64,000 nt of DNA, from assembly GCA_036263155.1 (NCBI GenBank), contig DATAHN010000085.1, positions 9,433-73,432 on the forward strand, written 5' to 3'. The notes beneath the pieces were generated by a model. That model was not told the origin of the DNA, made no database searches, and worked only from the letters and a program-made list of their open reading frames with translations. A program made the translations under genes and the position numbers. Below, in pieces: positions 48,911 through 58,584 of this stretch. The stretch comes from DASUBN01 sp036263155. Its GTDB lineage: Bacteria > Pseudomonadota > Gammaproteobacteria > Natronospirales > REEB76. Every line of letters starts with the position of its first letter. Within the stretch, counting starts at the first letter, position 1.

Positions 48911-51445
48911 CTAGACGGCGAGATCAACTATTCCACGCAACAGCCGGTCGCAATCCTCCTCTTCCAGGGGCGGACTGAAGAGATAACCTTGCATCAAATG
49001 GCAGCCCTGAGCATGCAGACTCTGCATCTGGGCCACACTCTCCACCCCCTCGGCGATCACCGAAAGTTTCAGGCTATCCCCAAGGGCGATGACGGTCCGG
49101 GCGATGGCGGCGTCATATTGGCTCTTGTGGATGACATCCACGAACTCGCGGTCGATCTTGAGCACGTCCACCGGCAAGCGCTTGAGGTAAAGCAGCGAGG
49201 AATGGCCGGTGCCGAAATCGTCCAGGGCGATGCGCACCCCCAGTACCTTGAGCTGCTCCAGCACCCCGATGCTGTTCTCCACGTCCCGCATGATCAGGCT
49301 CTCGGTGATCTCGAGCTGCAGTGCCGCCGGCGGCAACCCCGAATCCTGCAAAGCGCCTCGCACAACCTCCACCAGGTTCTTCATGCCAAACTGGCGCACC
49401 GACAGGTTCACCGCGATGTGGAACGGACGGCCGTTGGCGGCATCATGCCATTGCCGCGCCCGCTTGCAGGCCTGCTCAAGGACCCACTGGCCTAGCGGCA
49501 CGATCAGCCCGGTCTCCTCTGCCAGGGGTATGAACTCCCCCGGCCAGATGAGACCTAGCTCGGGGTCGTGCCAGCGCACCAACGCCTCTAGGCCCACGAT
49601 GCCACCCTTCTCCACGTCGAATTGCGGCTGGTAGTGCAGCACCATCTCAGTGCGCTGCAGGGCCTTGCGCAGGGCATTCTCACGGGAGAGGTGCAGCATC
49701 GCCCGCGCATGCATGTCCTGGGTGAAGAACTGGTAGTTGTTGCGGCCGCGCTCCTTGGCCTTGTACATGGCACTGTCGGCGTTCTGCAGCAGCATGTCGC
49801 CGTCCTCGCCGTCGCCGGGGAACAGGCTGATGCCGATGCTGCAGGTGAGGTTCACATCGGTCTGGCCGAGGGAGATGGGTTCCACCACCGCGGACAGGAT
49901 GCGTTCGCAGACCATGGTGATGTACTCGGCATCCTGGCAGTTCTCCAGGATCACGGTGAACTCGTCGCCGCCGAGGCGGGCCACGGTATCCGAGGCGCGC
50001 ACGCAGGCCAGGAGGCGCTTGCCGATGGAACGCAGCACCAGGTCGCCGGCGTGATGCCCCAGGGAATCGTTGATGCTCTTGAAACGGTCCACGTCTATGA
50101 ACAGCAGCGCGGTGCGCTGGCGGGCACGGCGTGCCTTGGCCAGCCCCTGGGCCAGGCGGTCCAGGAACAGCGAGCGGTTCGGCAGGCCCGTGAGCCGGTC
50201 GTAGTTGGCCATCTCGCGCAACTTATCCTCGGCCGCGCGCCGGTCGTTGGAAGTGAGCCCCAAGGCCACGAAATCCGCCAGTGAACTCGCGAAGCTTGCT
50301 TCGTCGCGGGTCCACTCCCGCGTGCCGCCCTGGTACTCGTGAGTGATGATGCCGCGCACCTTGTGGCCTTGCCGGAATGGCGCCACCAGCAGCGCGGTGA
50401 TGCCGTTGGGCTTGAGATACTCCTGGCGCAACTCGCTGATGCGGGCGTCGCCGGCCACGTCGCTTACCGCATAGGTGCGTGTCTCCTGGATCGAGTGGAA
50501 CAGGGAAGGACTGCGGCGCTTGTCTATGAGTTCCCCGCCGCCGTTGCCGTGCTCGCCGCCACTGTAGACATGCACGCAGCGCAGGGTGGATCCGCTGTCA
50601 TCCAGGAACCATATGCCGATGCGCCTGCAGTTCATGGCCTGCGCGGCCTTCTCGCTGATGACGGTGAGGGCGCCCTTGAGATCGCCGCCCGAGATGGTGG
50701 ATTCGCGCGCCAAGTCCAGCAGCGACTGGCTCTGACGTCGCATCCGCTCCTCTCCCTCGCGTAGCTTGGTCTCGATGCGGGTGCGCTCCGACACCTGGCC
50801 GGTGAGCTCTTCCACGATGGTGGCGTAGGAGAAGCGCAGGTTGAGCCCTTCCACGAGCCGCTCGTTAGCGATGCTCGCCACCGCGCACATCAGGGCCGCG
50901 GCGGCGGCGGCCAGCACCAGGATCAACAAAGAGACACGGTCGGCGCCCATGATCAGCCGCGAGGCCGCGGGCACCAGCACCAGCGCCAGGAACGGGAAAT
51001 AATGCAGCACGCTGGCACTGAGCAAGGGGACCGCGAGCGCCGCCACGCAGGCCATGAGCAGCATCCCCGGTGCGGCGGTGCTCCAGTAGCCAGGCAGCAC
51101 CAGTCCGGCGCCGAGGGCGCCCCAGCTTGCGGCAAGCAGCAGTGTAAGGGCGAGGTAGCCGCGCTGCCAGGGCTGCGCCTCCTCCACCGGGATGGTGCGC
51201 CGCCGGAACAGGATTCCAAAGCAGGCCCGCAGCAGTGCACTCAGGGCGAGCGCCACCGCGCACCCTGCAGGATAGCTACCGCCCTCCTCGCCCCAATACA
51301 CCCAGAAGAAGACTGCGGCGGCAGCCAGGCTCGGCCAGTCTGCCGCCCAGCCGAAGCGATACAGCAGGTTGGTCTGTTCGGCCCGGACCTGCCGCGCGAC
51401 CTCTTCGTTATGTATCTCGGGACAGACCGCAGTGGTAATGGGCAC
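48911..51445 (-). CDS. Membrane GAF-GGDEF-EAL c-di-GMP protein, paralogue
   Basis: The 844-residue protein has the same order as its neighbour: about six N-terminal membrane helices, a coiled coil, a GAF-like domain (with GDLKGALTVISEKAAQAMNC), a GGDEF domain with intact RLGGDEF near residue 500, and an EAL domain (LEALVRW, ITESLIMRD, DDFGTGHSSLLYLK, DVLKIDREFV, AEGVES). The soluble halves are highly similar to the 46254-48779 product, whereas the membrane parts differ strongly, so the input signals have probably diverged while the output has not. Confidence 0.92.
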   Translation of the reverse strand: MPITTAVCPEIHNEEVARQVRAEQTNLLYRFGWAADWPSLAAAAVFFWVYWGEEGGSYPAGCAVALALSALLRACFGILFRRRTIPVEEAQPWQRGYLALTLLLAASWGALGAGLVLPGYWSTAAPGMLLMACVAALAVPLLSASVLHYFPFLALVLVPAASRLIMGADRVSLLILVLAAAAAALMCAVASIANERLVEGLNLRFSYATIVEELTGQVSERTRIETKLREGEERMRRQSQSLLDLARESTISGGDLKGALTVISEKAAQAMNCRRIGIWFLDDSGSTLRCVHVYSGGEHGNGGGELIDKRRSPSLFHSIQETRTYAVSDVAGDARISELRQEYLKPNGITALLVAPFRQGHKVRGIITHEYQGGTREWTRDEASFASSLADFVALGLTSNDRRAAEDKLREMANYDRLTGLPNRSLFLDRLAQGLAKARRARQRTALLFIDVDRFKSINDSLGHHAGDLVLRSIGKRLLACVRASDTVARLGGDEFTVILENCQDAEYITMVCERILSAVVEPISLGQTDVNLTCSIGISLFPGDGEDGDMLLQNADSAMYKAKERGRNNYQFFTQDMHARAMLHLSRENALRKALQRTEMVLHYQPQFDVEKGGIVGLEALVRWHDPELGLIWPGEFIPLAEETGLIVPLGQWVLEQACKRARQWHDAANGRPFHIAVNLSVRQFGMKNLVEVVRGALQDSGLPPAALQLEITESLIMRDVENSIGVLEQLKVLGVRIALDDFGTGHSSLLYLKRLPVDVLKIDREFVDVIHKSQYDAAIARTVIALGDSLKLSVIAEGVESVAQMQSLHAQGCHLMQGYLFSPPLEEEDCDRLLRGIVDLAV

Positions 51446-51710
51446 GCTCGGAGCCTCTCCACGCCTTGCGGAAAATCAGGTTCGTTTGGAACCCACCCTT
51501 CTTGACGCGCCAAACCCTGGCCTTGAGACGAACGCTCCCCGTAGAAGGATATTAGTTAACTTAAATTCACTATACCAGCGCCGGCTTTCCCCGGGTGAAT
51601 ACCCTAGGAATGCACCATATCGCGCATGGATTTGAGCAAAACATCACAAACCCCTCATGACCGGCAAGGCAGGATGCGCTTGCCAGATTACTAAAAGAAG
51701 GGACTCTTAC

Positions 51711-53597
51711 ATGTTTCTCCAAAGCATAACTCCACGCGCGCTGCAGTTCGCGGTGCTCTCCACACTGCTCGCGCTCGCCGCCTGCGGCGGCTCCGGCTCG
51801 AACCTCGCCTCCAACGGTGGTGGTGGCGGAAGCGGTGGCGGTGGTGGCGGGATCACGGACTCCAACGTGGACTGCACCCAACCCAAGTCGACGGATGACG
51901 ACGGCTGTGTCTATGTATCCATGACGGATGAGGCCGGCGACTTCCTCACCTATACCGTCAGTATCACCCGCTTCACCATCACCAAGCGCGACGGCACCGA
52001 AGTCAACGTCCTGCCTCATCCCATCACAGTGGATTTCGCGCAGTACAATGACCTCAGCGAGTACCTGGCGCTGGGAGGCATCTCGACCGGCGACTACCAG
52101 GGCGGCAAGATCACGCTCGACTTCACCCACGCGGATATCCAGGAACAGAGTGCTTCCGGGACGGCCGTGCAGCTGACGCCGGTGGATGGCAGCGGCAAGA
52201 CCCTCACGACCCAGGATGTCACCTTCACCCTGGATTCGGACCACCCGTTCGATCCGGCGGCAGGCGTGCCACACGTCCTCGGCGTGGACTTCGACCTCGA
52301 CGCCTCCAATAGCATCAACAACACCAGCAAGACCGTCACCGTGCGGCCCTTCCTGGTCGCCACGGTGGACCCGAGCGACGGCAAACTGCAACGGATCCAG
52401 GGATCGCTGGACAGCGTGGACACCGGCAGCAGCGACTTCACGCTTGAGCTGCATCCATTCCGCGCCACCAGCGGAGACTATGGCAAGCTGGCAGCGCACG
52501 GCATGGCATCCACCGTCTATGTGGTGGACGGCAAGATGTCTCTGGGCAGCACCGGCCTGGCGGCCTTGAAATCCGCGGGTAGCGGCACGGCCGTGCTGGC
52601 TCGGGGCCAGTTCGACTTCAGCAGCCACCGCTTCGTCGCTGACCGGGTGTTCGCAGGTTCCTCGACCCCCGGCGGCACCTCCGACACAGTCGAGGGTCTC
52701 GTGACGAAGCGCAGTGGCAACACCCTCACCCTGCGTGGCGCCAACATCTATCGTGCCGGCGGCAGCGCGAGCTTCCACGATACCGTGACCGTGGTCGTCG
52801 ATACGGCGACCGTGGTGCGTGAGGCTGAGCGACCCAAGACCACCTTCCACAGCGACGACATCTCGGTGGGACAGAAGCTGTTGGTTTTCGGTGACCTGAC
52901 GGCCGCTACCCGCCTGGATGCGACCGGCGGTTTTGCCTTGCTCGAAGAGACCCCTCTTGACGGCTCGGTGCTGACCATCAGCAGCGGCGGCAGCGGCACC
53001 CAGGCCAGCATCAACCTGGATGTGCAGGCCATCGGCGGTCGCGACGTGAGCACGTTCGACTTCTCGGGTACCAATAGCGACAGCGCGAACTACGAAGTGC
53101 GCCTGCCCTGCAGCTGCCTGAGCACCGGCGTGAACACCAGCGATCCAGTGCGGGTCACCGGCTTCGTGACGCCCTTCGGTTCGGCCCAGCCTGACTTCAA
53201 GGCGCAGACGCTGGTGGACTATGACGTCGGCGGCTCGACCGTGATCGCCACCTGGCCGGGCACTGGTACCGCAAGCGCCTTCACGGACATCGATGTCAAC
53301 AGCGGCATCGTGCTGGACCTGGATGGCTCATCGCACCACAGCCTGCGCCGGGGCGGCGCGACGCTGGACCTCAAGAGCCTGGCGACCGCCCCCACCATCA
53401 AGGGCGCGGACATCGGCAGCTACTCGCTGCTCCAGGGAGGGGAAGTGCATGGCTACGTGCGCTACAGCGACTTCGTGGCAGCCTTGCAGGACGCTCTCTC
53501 CGGCGGAGCCAAGGTACGCGGCTTCTTCGCCCGCGGTGGGTTCAGCATCACGACGGATACATTGGATTCGAATGATATCCTCGTATCGCTGGACTGA
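51711..53597 (+). CDS. DUF4382 surface lipoprotein
   Basis: The 628-residue product has a lipoprotein signal ending LAACGG (about residue 30), then a Gly/Ser-rich linker and a DUF4382 domain (CVYVSMTDEAGDFLTYTVSI, residues about 65-210, with DYQGGKITLDF). The rest is beta-rich with repeated blocks resembling DUF5666 (TVEGLVTKRSGNTLTLRG and similar). It is probably exposed on the cell surface; the function is unknown. I chose the ATG at 51711 because AAGGGA lies 9 nt before it and the lipoprotein signal begins there. It is divergent from a GGDEF-EAL gene. Confidence 0.8.
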   Translation: MFLQSITPRALQFAVLSTLLALAACGGSGSNLASNGGGGGSGGGGGGITDSNVDCTQPKSTDDDGCVYVSMTDEAGDFLTYTVSITRFTITKRDGTEVNVLPHPITVDFAQYNDLSEYLALGGISTGDYQGGKITLDFTHADIQEQSASGTAVQLTPVDGSGKTLTTQDVTFTLDSDHPFDPAAGVPHVLGVDFDLDASNSINNTSKTVTVRPFLVATVDPSDGKLQRIQGSLDSVDTGSSDFTLELHPFRATSGDYGKLAAHGMASTVYVVDGKMSLGSTGLAALKSAGSGTAVLARGQFDFSSHRFVADRVFAGSSTPGGTSDTVEGLVTKRSGNTLTLRGANIYRAGGSASFHDTVTVVVDTATVVREAERPKTTFHSDDISVGQKLLVFGDLTAATRLDATGGFALLEETPLDGSVLTISSGGSGTQASINLDVQAIGGRDVSTFDFSGTNSDSANYEVRLPCSCLSTGVNTSDPVRVTGFVTPFGSAQPDFKAQTLVDYDVGGSTVIATWPGTGTASAFTDIDVNSGIVLDLDGSSHHSLRRGGATLDLKSLATAPTIKGADIGSYSLLQGGEVHGYVRYSDFVAALQDALSGGAKVRGFFARGGFSITTDTLDSNDILVSLD

Positions 53598-53620
53598 AAT
53601 CGAAGACGAGATCGGACGTG

Positions 53621-53647
53621 GACGGCCCGCGCGAGCGGGCCGTCTGC
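53621..53647. terminator. Bidirectional terminator after the DUF4382 gene
   Basis: GACGGCCCGC and its complement around GCGA between two convergent genes. The T run is poor on both sides. Confidence 0.65.
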
Positions 53648-56068
53648 TTAGGGGGAGTCGTTGAACATCGCGAGGCCGCTGTGTAGCAACGCCTCGATGT
53701 GGTGCGCGGCCTGGGGATGGGCGAACAGGTAACCTTGTCCTTGCTCACATTCCAGGGTCTTCAGGAACTCCCACTGGGCGGCAGTCTCGACGCCTTCCGC
53801 GATCACCTGGATACCCAGGCTCTTGGCCATGGCTACGATCGCCCGCACGATCGCCTGCTGGTGCTCGTCATGGGGCAGGTTGCTCACGAAGGCCCGGTCC
53901 ACCTTGAGGTAGTCCACCCGGTACTGGCGCAGGTAGTTCAGCGAGGAATAGCCGGTGCCGAAGTCGTCGATGGCGATGCCGACACCGAGGTCATGCAAGG
54001 CCGCCAGCACCTCGCGCGTCCGCTCGGGGTTCTCCATCATGCTGCTCTCGGTGAGCTCCAGTACCAGACCGCCGGGCAATAGCCCTGTCTCATCCAGGAT
54101 CGCCACGAGCCGATCCAGGAAATCGGGCTGGCGCAACTGGCGCGCGGAGATGTTCACCGCCATGTGCATGTCCTGCAGCCCTGCCTCCTGCCATGCCCGC
54201 ATCTGCAGGCAGGCGCTCCTCAGCACCCACTCGCCAAGACGCACGATGTGACCGGTCTCTTCCGCCATCGGGATGAATCGCGACGGCGGTATCAAGCCGA
54301 GCTCCGGATGGTTCCAGCGCAACAGGGCCTCTGCGCCGCTGATGCGGCCGGTGTAGAGGTCGAAATAAGGCTGGTAGTGCAGGAACAACTCGCCGTGCTC
54401 CACCGCATGCCTGAGGCCGGTGGTGAGCCGAAGCGACTCTGCCGCATCGGTCTCCACGCCGGAGAAGCTCTCGATGCTGCCGGCGCCGCGGCGCATGGCG
54501 GCATGCATCGCATGCCCCGCATGCCGGAACAGCGTCTGTGCGTCCTGGTCCGGCGGCGAGAGGGCGATACCGATGCTCGCCGATAGCGTCAGGCTGTGTC
54601 CCTGGCTGTCCAGTGGCGCTTCGAAGCTGGCGAGGATGTTGCGCGCCATGTCACGCGCCTCGGCCTCTGAAGCGGTCTGGGTAAGCAGCACACCGAAGCC
54701 GTCACTACCGAGGTGGAATGCCTCGCCCCAGCCCGCCACCGTCTCCGCCAAGCGCCTCGCCAGCTTGCGTAGCGCATCATCCCCCACGGCGGTGCCGAAG
54801 GAGCGGTTAACCAGGCTGAAGTTGTCTATGTCGAGGTAGAGCAGCGCCATGAGCCGGTCGTCCCGGCCCGGATGCTCCACCGCCTGGGCCAGGCGGCGCA
54901 TCAGCATGAAGCGGTTGGGCAGGCCGCTCAGGGCGTCATGGCTGGAGAGGAACGCCATGCGGTCCTCATATTTGTGCACCTGCGTCGCGTCCGTCACCAC
55001 CGCCACGTAGCGCCCGGGATGACCCTGCCTGCCGCGCAGATTGCTCAGGCTCACCAGCTCCGGGAAAGTGCTGCCATCGTTGCGCCGGTCCGTGAGCTCG
55101 CCGCGCCAATGGCCTTCACGGTCAATGGTCGCCAATATCTCCTTGTATAGCGCCGCATCCAGCGTCTCAGGCCGGAGGCAGAACGGCACCTCTCCCGTCA
55201 GCGCCTCGCGGCCGCTGCCGATGAGGCTGCAATAAGCCAGGTTCGCCGACACCACGCGCATGTCCTGGTCCAGGACCAGCAGGCCTTCGGCGATGTTCTC
55301 CAGGGCCTCATAGGCGAGCTGCAGTCGTTCCTCCGCCTGGACTCGCCCAGTGATGTCCAGCATCGCGCCGACCACCCGCACCGGCTTGCCTTCCGTGTTA
55401 CGTACGGCGCGTCCACGGTCCTGCACATGGGAATAGCCACCGTCGGGACGACGCATGCGGTAGCGCTCCTCCCAGAAGCCGTCCCCTTGCTCGAGATAGT
55501 CCTGCAGGCTCGCCTGGACCCGTTGCCGGTCTTCCGGGTGCACCGTCTCCAGCCACCAATTGGCCACGCCGAGAGTGTTGTCCTGGGGATAGCCGAACAC
55601 CTTGGTGGCACCCTCGCTGTGCCAGGACTCCCCGGTCGCAAGATTGAGATCCCACATCACGTCCGTGGTGACGCTGGAGATCAGCCGCAGGCGGAGTTCG
55701 CTCTCGCGCAGGGCCGTGGCCGTGCGCGGATGCCCGCCGAGGGTATGGGTGCGGATGAATCCCAGCAACAACTGCCGTCCATCCAGGCCGATGCGCTCGA
55801 GCTGCAGTTCCACGAGCTTGCCCGCGTCCGGGCCGGCCTTGAGCGTCGCCACCAGGTTCGCCTGGCCCTGCTTGAAAGCCTCGATGATTGCCTCGCGCAC
55901 CCGGCCGCGATCAGCCGGGTGGAATCGCTGGGTGAGGTCACCCCCACTCCGTGTGCGGGTACCGGTGAAAGGGTGTTGCCAGAATCCCGTGCTGCCCGCG
56001 GCATCGCACACGAAGACCAGCCTGAACGCATCCATGGCCGGGCGGCCGGTGTCACTCTGTTTACGCAA
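53648..56068 (-). CDS. PAS-PAS-GGDEF-EAL protein with degenerate GGDEF site
   Basis: The 806-residue protein has no membrane segments. Residues about 125-245 are a PAS_3 domain (WHSEGATKVFGYPQDN, VHPEDRQRVQ, MLDITGRVQAEE) and 250-370 a second PAS domain. The GGDEF domain has GSDGF where GGDEF is expected (FHLGSDGFGVLL, near residue 470), so cyclase activity is unlikely. The EAL domain is intact (AEALLRWNHP, LTESSMMEN, DDFGTGYSSLNYL, DYLKVDRAFV, AEGVET), so it probably acts as a c-di-GMP phosphodiesterase. The N-terminal 120 residues match no family I recognise. Confidence 0.9.
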   Translation of the reverse strand: MRKQSDTGRPAMDAFRLVFVCDAAGSTGFWQHPFTGTRTRSGGDLTQRFHPADRGRVREAIIEAFKQGQANLVATLKAGPDAGKLVELQLERIGLDGRQLLLGFIRTHTLGGHPRTATALRESELRLRLISSVTTDVMWDLNLATGESWHSEGATKVFGYPQDNTLGVANWWLETVHPEDRQRVQASLQDYLEQGDGFWEERYRMRRPDGGYSHVQDRGRAVRNTEGKPVRVVGAMLDITGRVQAEERLQLAYEALENIAEGLLVLDQDMRVVSANLAYCSLIGSGREALTGEVPFCLRPETLDAALYKEILATIDREGHWRGELTDRRNDGSTFPELVSLSNLRGRQGHPGRYVAVVTDATQVHKYEDRMAFLSSHDALSGLPNRFMLMRRLAQAVEHPGRDDRLMALLYLDIDNFSLVNRSFGTAVGDDALRKLARRLAETVAGWGEAFHLGSDGFGVLLTQTASEAEARDMARNILASFEAPLDSQGHSLTLSASIGIALSPPDQDAQTLFRHAGHAMHAAMRRGAGSIESFSGVETDAAESLRLTTGLRHAVEHGELFLHYQPYFDLYTGRISGAEALLRWNHPELGLIPPSRFIPMAEETGHIVRLGEWVLRSACLQMRAWQEAGLQDMHMAVNISARQLRQPDFLDRLVAILDETGLLPGGLVLELTESSMMENPERTREVLAALHDLGVGIAIDDFGTGYSSLNYLRQYRVDYLKVDRAFVSNLPHDEHQQAIVRAIVAMAKSLGIQVIAEGVETAAQWEFLKTLECEQGQGYLFAHPQAAHHIEALLHSGLAMFNDSP

Positions 56069-56132
56069 CGCAGGATCCCTTCCGGCGCGTTCCCCTCAAG
56101 GAGAAACACCTCGAGCACGCGGGACTGATTTA

Positions 56133-56148
56133 TGGGTTTTAAAACCCA
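56133..56148. promoter_or_regulatory. 16-bp perfect palindrome upstream of the PAS-EAL gene
   Basis: TGGGTTTTAAAACCCA, 65 bp before the ATG of the minus-strand PAS-EAL gene. It is AT-rich in a GC-rich setting and could be a regulator binding site. Confidence 0.45.
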
Positions 56149-56185
56149 CAAGGAGTATACACGCGCAGGTCGCGGAAGCAGTCGC

Positions 56186-56216
56186 AAAACCGACGCCCGC
56201 CAGGGCTGGCGGGCGT
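56186..56216 (-). terminator. Terminator of the LPP20/LpoB lipoprotein operon
   Basis: ACGCCCGCCA and its complement around GGGC, followed on the minus strand by GGTTTTG. It lies about 30 bp past the last gene of the cluster. Its core also occurs at 23138-23157. Confidence 0.75.
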
Positions 56217-56244
56217 TGGATAAAAACTCGCCAGACGCGCCGTG

Positions 56245-57264
56245 TCAGTGCGTGCGCGTGCCGCCGGCGAAGTCCAGCACGGTACCTTGGATGTCGCTCT
56301 GCAGATCCTGCGAGACCTGCTCCAGCAACCGCTGCTGCGCGAGCTGCGGATCCTGGCCCGACACCTTGAGTTCCCAGCGCCGCACGCCATGTGCGCGATT
56401 CGCGCCATCCAGCGTCACCTGCAGCGTGCCGGTGATCCAGTACCAGCCGCTCTGCGGTTTCAGGTTCGCATAGTCAAGGTTCGCGGTCATGGTGTATGGC
56501 GCGCCTTCGGTGACGGTGAACCCGGCATCCGCCAGCGCACCCGCCAGCAGCTTCTTCACCGCGCCCGCGTCGCGGCCATCCGCCGCCGGCGCGATCGTGA
56601 GCTGCTTGAGCAGCGCGGCACGGTCCGCCTGCAGCTTGCCGAGCGACCAGGACGAAGGCATGCCGAGGCCACTCACGTCCACCACCTGCAACGACTTCTG
56701 CAGCCCCGCGCGGGTCTGCTGCGCCGTCACCGCCTGTCCCGCGGCCGAGATCTTGTCGAACAGGTCGCTGCTGCCCTGCGCCTGGCTCAGGTAGGTGGCA
56801 GTAGCCGCATCCAGGTCGCCAATCTGCTGGCGTAGCGCCGTGGCGGCCTTGGCGCGCGACAGCGTCGCCAGCGCGTAGTACAGGTGGGTCTGGGGATCCT
56901 GCCAGGTATCCGAGATCTCCACGCCGTTCAGCACCTGGTCGGTACGGGTATTGATATTGCGGCTCACGTCCAGCGTGTTCTGCATGACGGCGGTTCCACC
57001 CGCGTTGGTCTGCGAGTACGACGAGGCATCGCGGGTCTGCTCGCTCACGTTCACCGAGAACACCTTGGCGAGCTCGCCGCGGGCACGGTCCTTCGCCACC
57101 GCCATGTTGTCCGCCTCACCGTGCCCCGTGAGGTACGAAGCGGCTGGATACCGGCTGCTGTTGCCCGTGACCCAATCGGGACGCGCGTCGCCGGGCTTGG
57201 CGCTGCTGCAGGCAGCGAGCAGCAGTGTCGCGGCCATGGCCAGGATGCACAGGATTTTGTTCAT
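56245..57264 (-). CDS. LPP20-family lipoprotein
   Basis: The 339-residue product has a lipoprotein signal with LLLAAC near residue 19. The mature N-terminal half is LPP20-like: PDWVTGNSSRYPAASYLTGHG, then a KDRARGELAKVFSVNVSEQT helix and a LNGVEISDTWQDPQTHLYYALATLSR strand block. A second domain fills residues 190-335. It is the last gene of a four-gene lipoprotein operon and probably an outer-membrane component. The function is unknown. Confidence 0.8.
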   Translation of the reverse strand: MNKILCILAMAATLLLAACSSAKPGDARPDWVTGNSSRYPAASYLTGHGEADNMAVAKDRARGELAKVFSVNVSEQTRDASSYSQTNAGGTAVMQNTLDVSRNINTRTDQVLNGVEISDTWQDPQTHLYYALATLSRAKAATALRQQIGDLDAATATYLSQAQGSSDLFDKISAAGQAVTAQQTRAGLQKSLQVVDVSGLGMPSSWSLGKLQADRAALLKQLTIAPAADGRDAGAVKKLLAGALADAGFTVTEGAPYTMTANLDYANLKPQSGWYWITGTLQVTLDGANRAHGVRRWELKVSGQDPQLAQQRLLEQVSQDLQSDIQGTVLDFAGGTRTH

Positions 57265-57277
57265 GCTCGTACCCTCG

Positions 57278-58570
57278 TCAGTTTAATGAGGTCCATTGCA
57301 AGGAAGCGAAAGTCATCTGGCCTGGGCTGATGGTCACGCCCTTCAGCATACGCGAGCCGCCGTGCCCGCCTCTGAGCTCGACCGTCAGGTCGTAGGTCCC
57401 GGGCGCGAGCCTGAGCCGCGCGAGCTGGATGTTGTCGGGAAGAGTGGCCCAGATGCGGGTATCCGCCTGGTCCACGGCGGAAGCCACCAGGCTGATCAGG
57501 CTGCCCAGCCCCTGCGCGTTCTTGTCGGCCTGGTTGGCCACCGCGCTGCGGGTCACGTTGCGGGCGAACTCCGCCGCCAGCAGCTTCGGCCGGTCCGCTG
57601 CCATCTGCTGTGAGGCATCCGCGGCGATATTCGCCACCTTCTCTGTGCCCGCCTCCGCGCCCCCGGCCGAGATGGTGGCGCCACCGATGCCCGGCGGCCG
57701 ACGCCGCAGCACCGGCAGCGTGATGCTGTAGTAGTGCCCGTTCACCGGATCCGGCAGCAGGCTAGACTGCGCGTACTTCACCGGCCCCATGCCGTCGCTG
57801 AACACGAACAGGAGCTGCCCTTCCTCATCCTGCTTGTTCACCGGCGGCCACTGTTTCAGGTCGAAGCGTTTCTTGTAGTCCTCAAGTTCCTCGTCGAGTC
57901 CGAGGTATTCGGCGAAGCGGCACAGGCTGAGCTTGAGATCGTCCGGGATCGCATCGTCGGAAGTGCCCTGCGCCTTGTAGGCCTTGTAAGCCTGGCGGTA
58001 GGCGATCATCGCGTCGCTGTACTCGCCCATGTTCTCGTAGATGAGCCCCGAGAAATAGCGCGGGAAGGCATCGCTGCCGTTGGGCGCGGCGGCCGCGCCG
58101 GGATACAGGCGTTTCAGGAGGTCATCCATCTGCACCGCCTCCACCCGCGCTGCATCAGGCTGATGGAGTTGCAGGTAGTTCAGGCCCTGGTAGACGTGCA
58201 TCAGCAGCCGCTCGTACAGCGGAGGCTGATAGGCGCGCAGGTTCTCCGTGAACGTGAAGGCTGCCGCGGACTCGGAGACGCTGGTCGCCTCCAGGTATTG
58301 CATCAGCGGCTTAGCCTGCTCGAAGACCTGGACGCTGGCGGCGTAGTCTCCGGTCATGCGCAGCACCATCGCCTTGTTGAGCAGGTACAGCGCCTGGTCC
58401 CCGCCGCCCGCCAGCTTGTCCAGCGCCTTAAGCGCCGCATCTGGCTTTTGCGAGGCCAGGTCCTGGTCCACCTGGCGCATCACATCCATGTAGTTCAGCG
58501 CGCAGCCGCCGAGCGCGAGCGCCGCGGCCAGAAACCACAGGCGCGGACGGCAGCGGATGGCCGCCGACAT
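57278..58570 (-). CDS. COG3014-type TPR lipoprotein
   Basis: The 430-residue product has a lipoprotein signal with LALGGC near residue 24. Residues about 30-235 are TPR-like helix pairs (DAALKALDKLAGGGDQALYLLNKAMVLRMTGDY split; IYENMGEYSDAMIAYRQAYKAY). The C-terminal half is beta-rich and ends in a domain with LRLAPGTYDLTVELRG. The combination corresponds to the COG3014 group, which is often encoded with LPP20 and LpoB-like proteins. It is presumably part of an outer-membrane complex. The exact role is unknown. Confidence 0.8.
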   Translation of the reverse strand: MSAAIRCRPRLWFLAAALALGGCALNYMDVMRQVDQDLASQKPDAALKALDKLAGGGDQALYLLNKAMVLRMTGDYAASVQVFEQAKPLMQYLEATSVSESAAAFTFTENLRAYQPPLYERLLMHVYQGLNYLQLHQPDAARVEAVQMDDLLKRLYPGAAAAPNGSDAFPRYFSGLIYENMGEYSDAMIAYRQAYKAYKAQGTSDDAIPDDLKLSLCRFAEYLGLDEELEDYKKRFDLKQWPPVNKQDEEGQLLFVFSDGMGPVKYAQSSLLPDPVNGHYYSITLPVLRRRPPGIGGATISAGGAEAGTEKVANIAADASQQMAADRPKLLAAEFARNVTRSAVANQADKNAQGLGSLISLVASAVDQADTRIWATLPDNIQLARLRLAPGTYDLTVELRGGHGGSRMLKGVTISPGQMTFASLQWTSLN

Positions 58571-58584
58571 CGGTCGGCTCCGGA

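Noticed and set aside
51820..51860. Gly-rich repeat at the N-terminus of the DUF4382 lipoprotein as a mobile or phase-variable repeat
   Set aside because: The codons are mixed, with GGTGGTGG-like DNA only in short stretches. It looks like an ordinary flexible linker after the lipid anchor.
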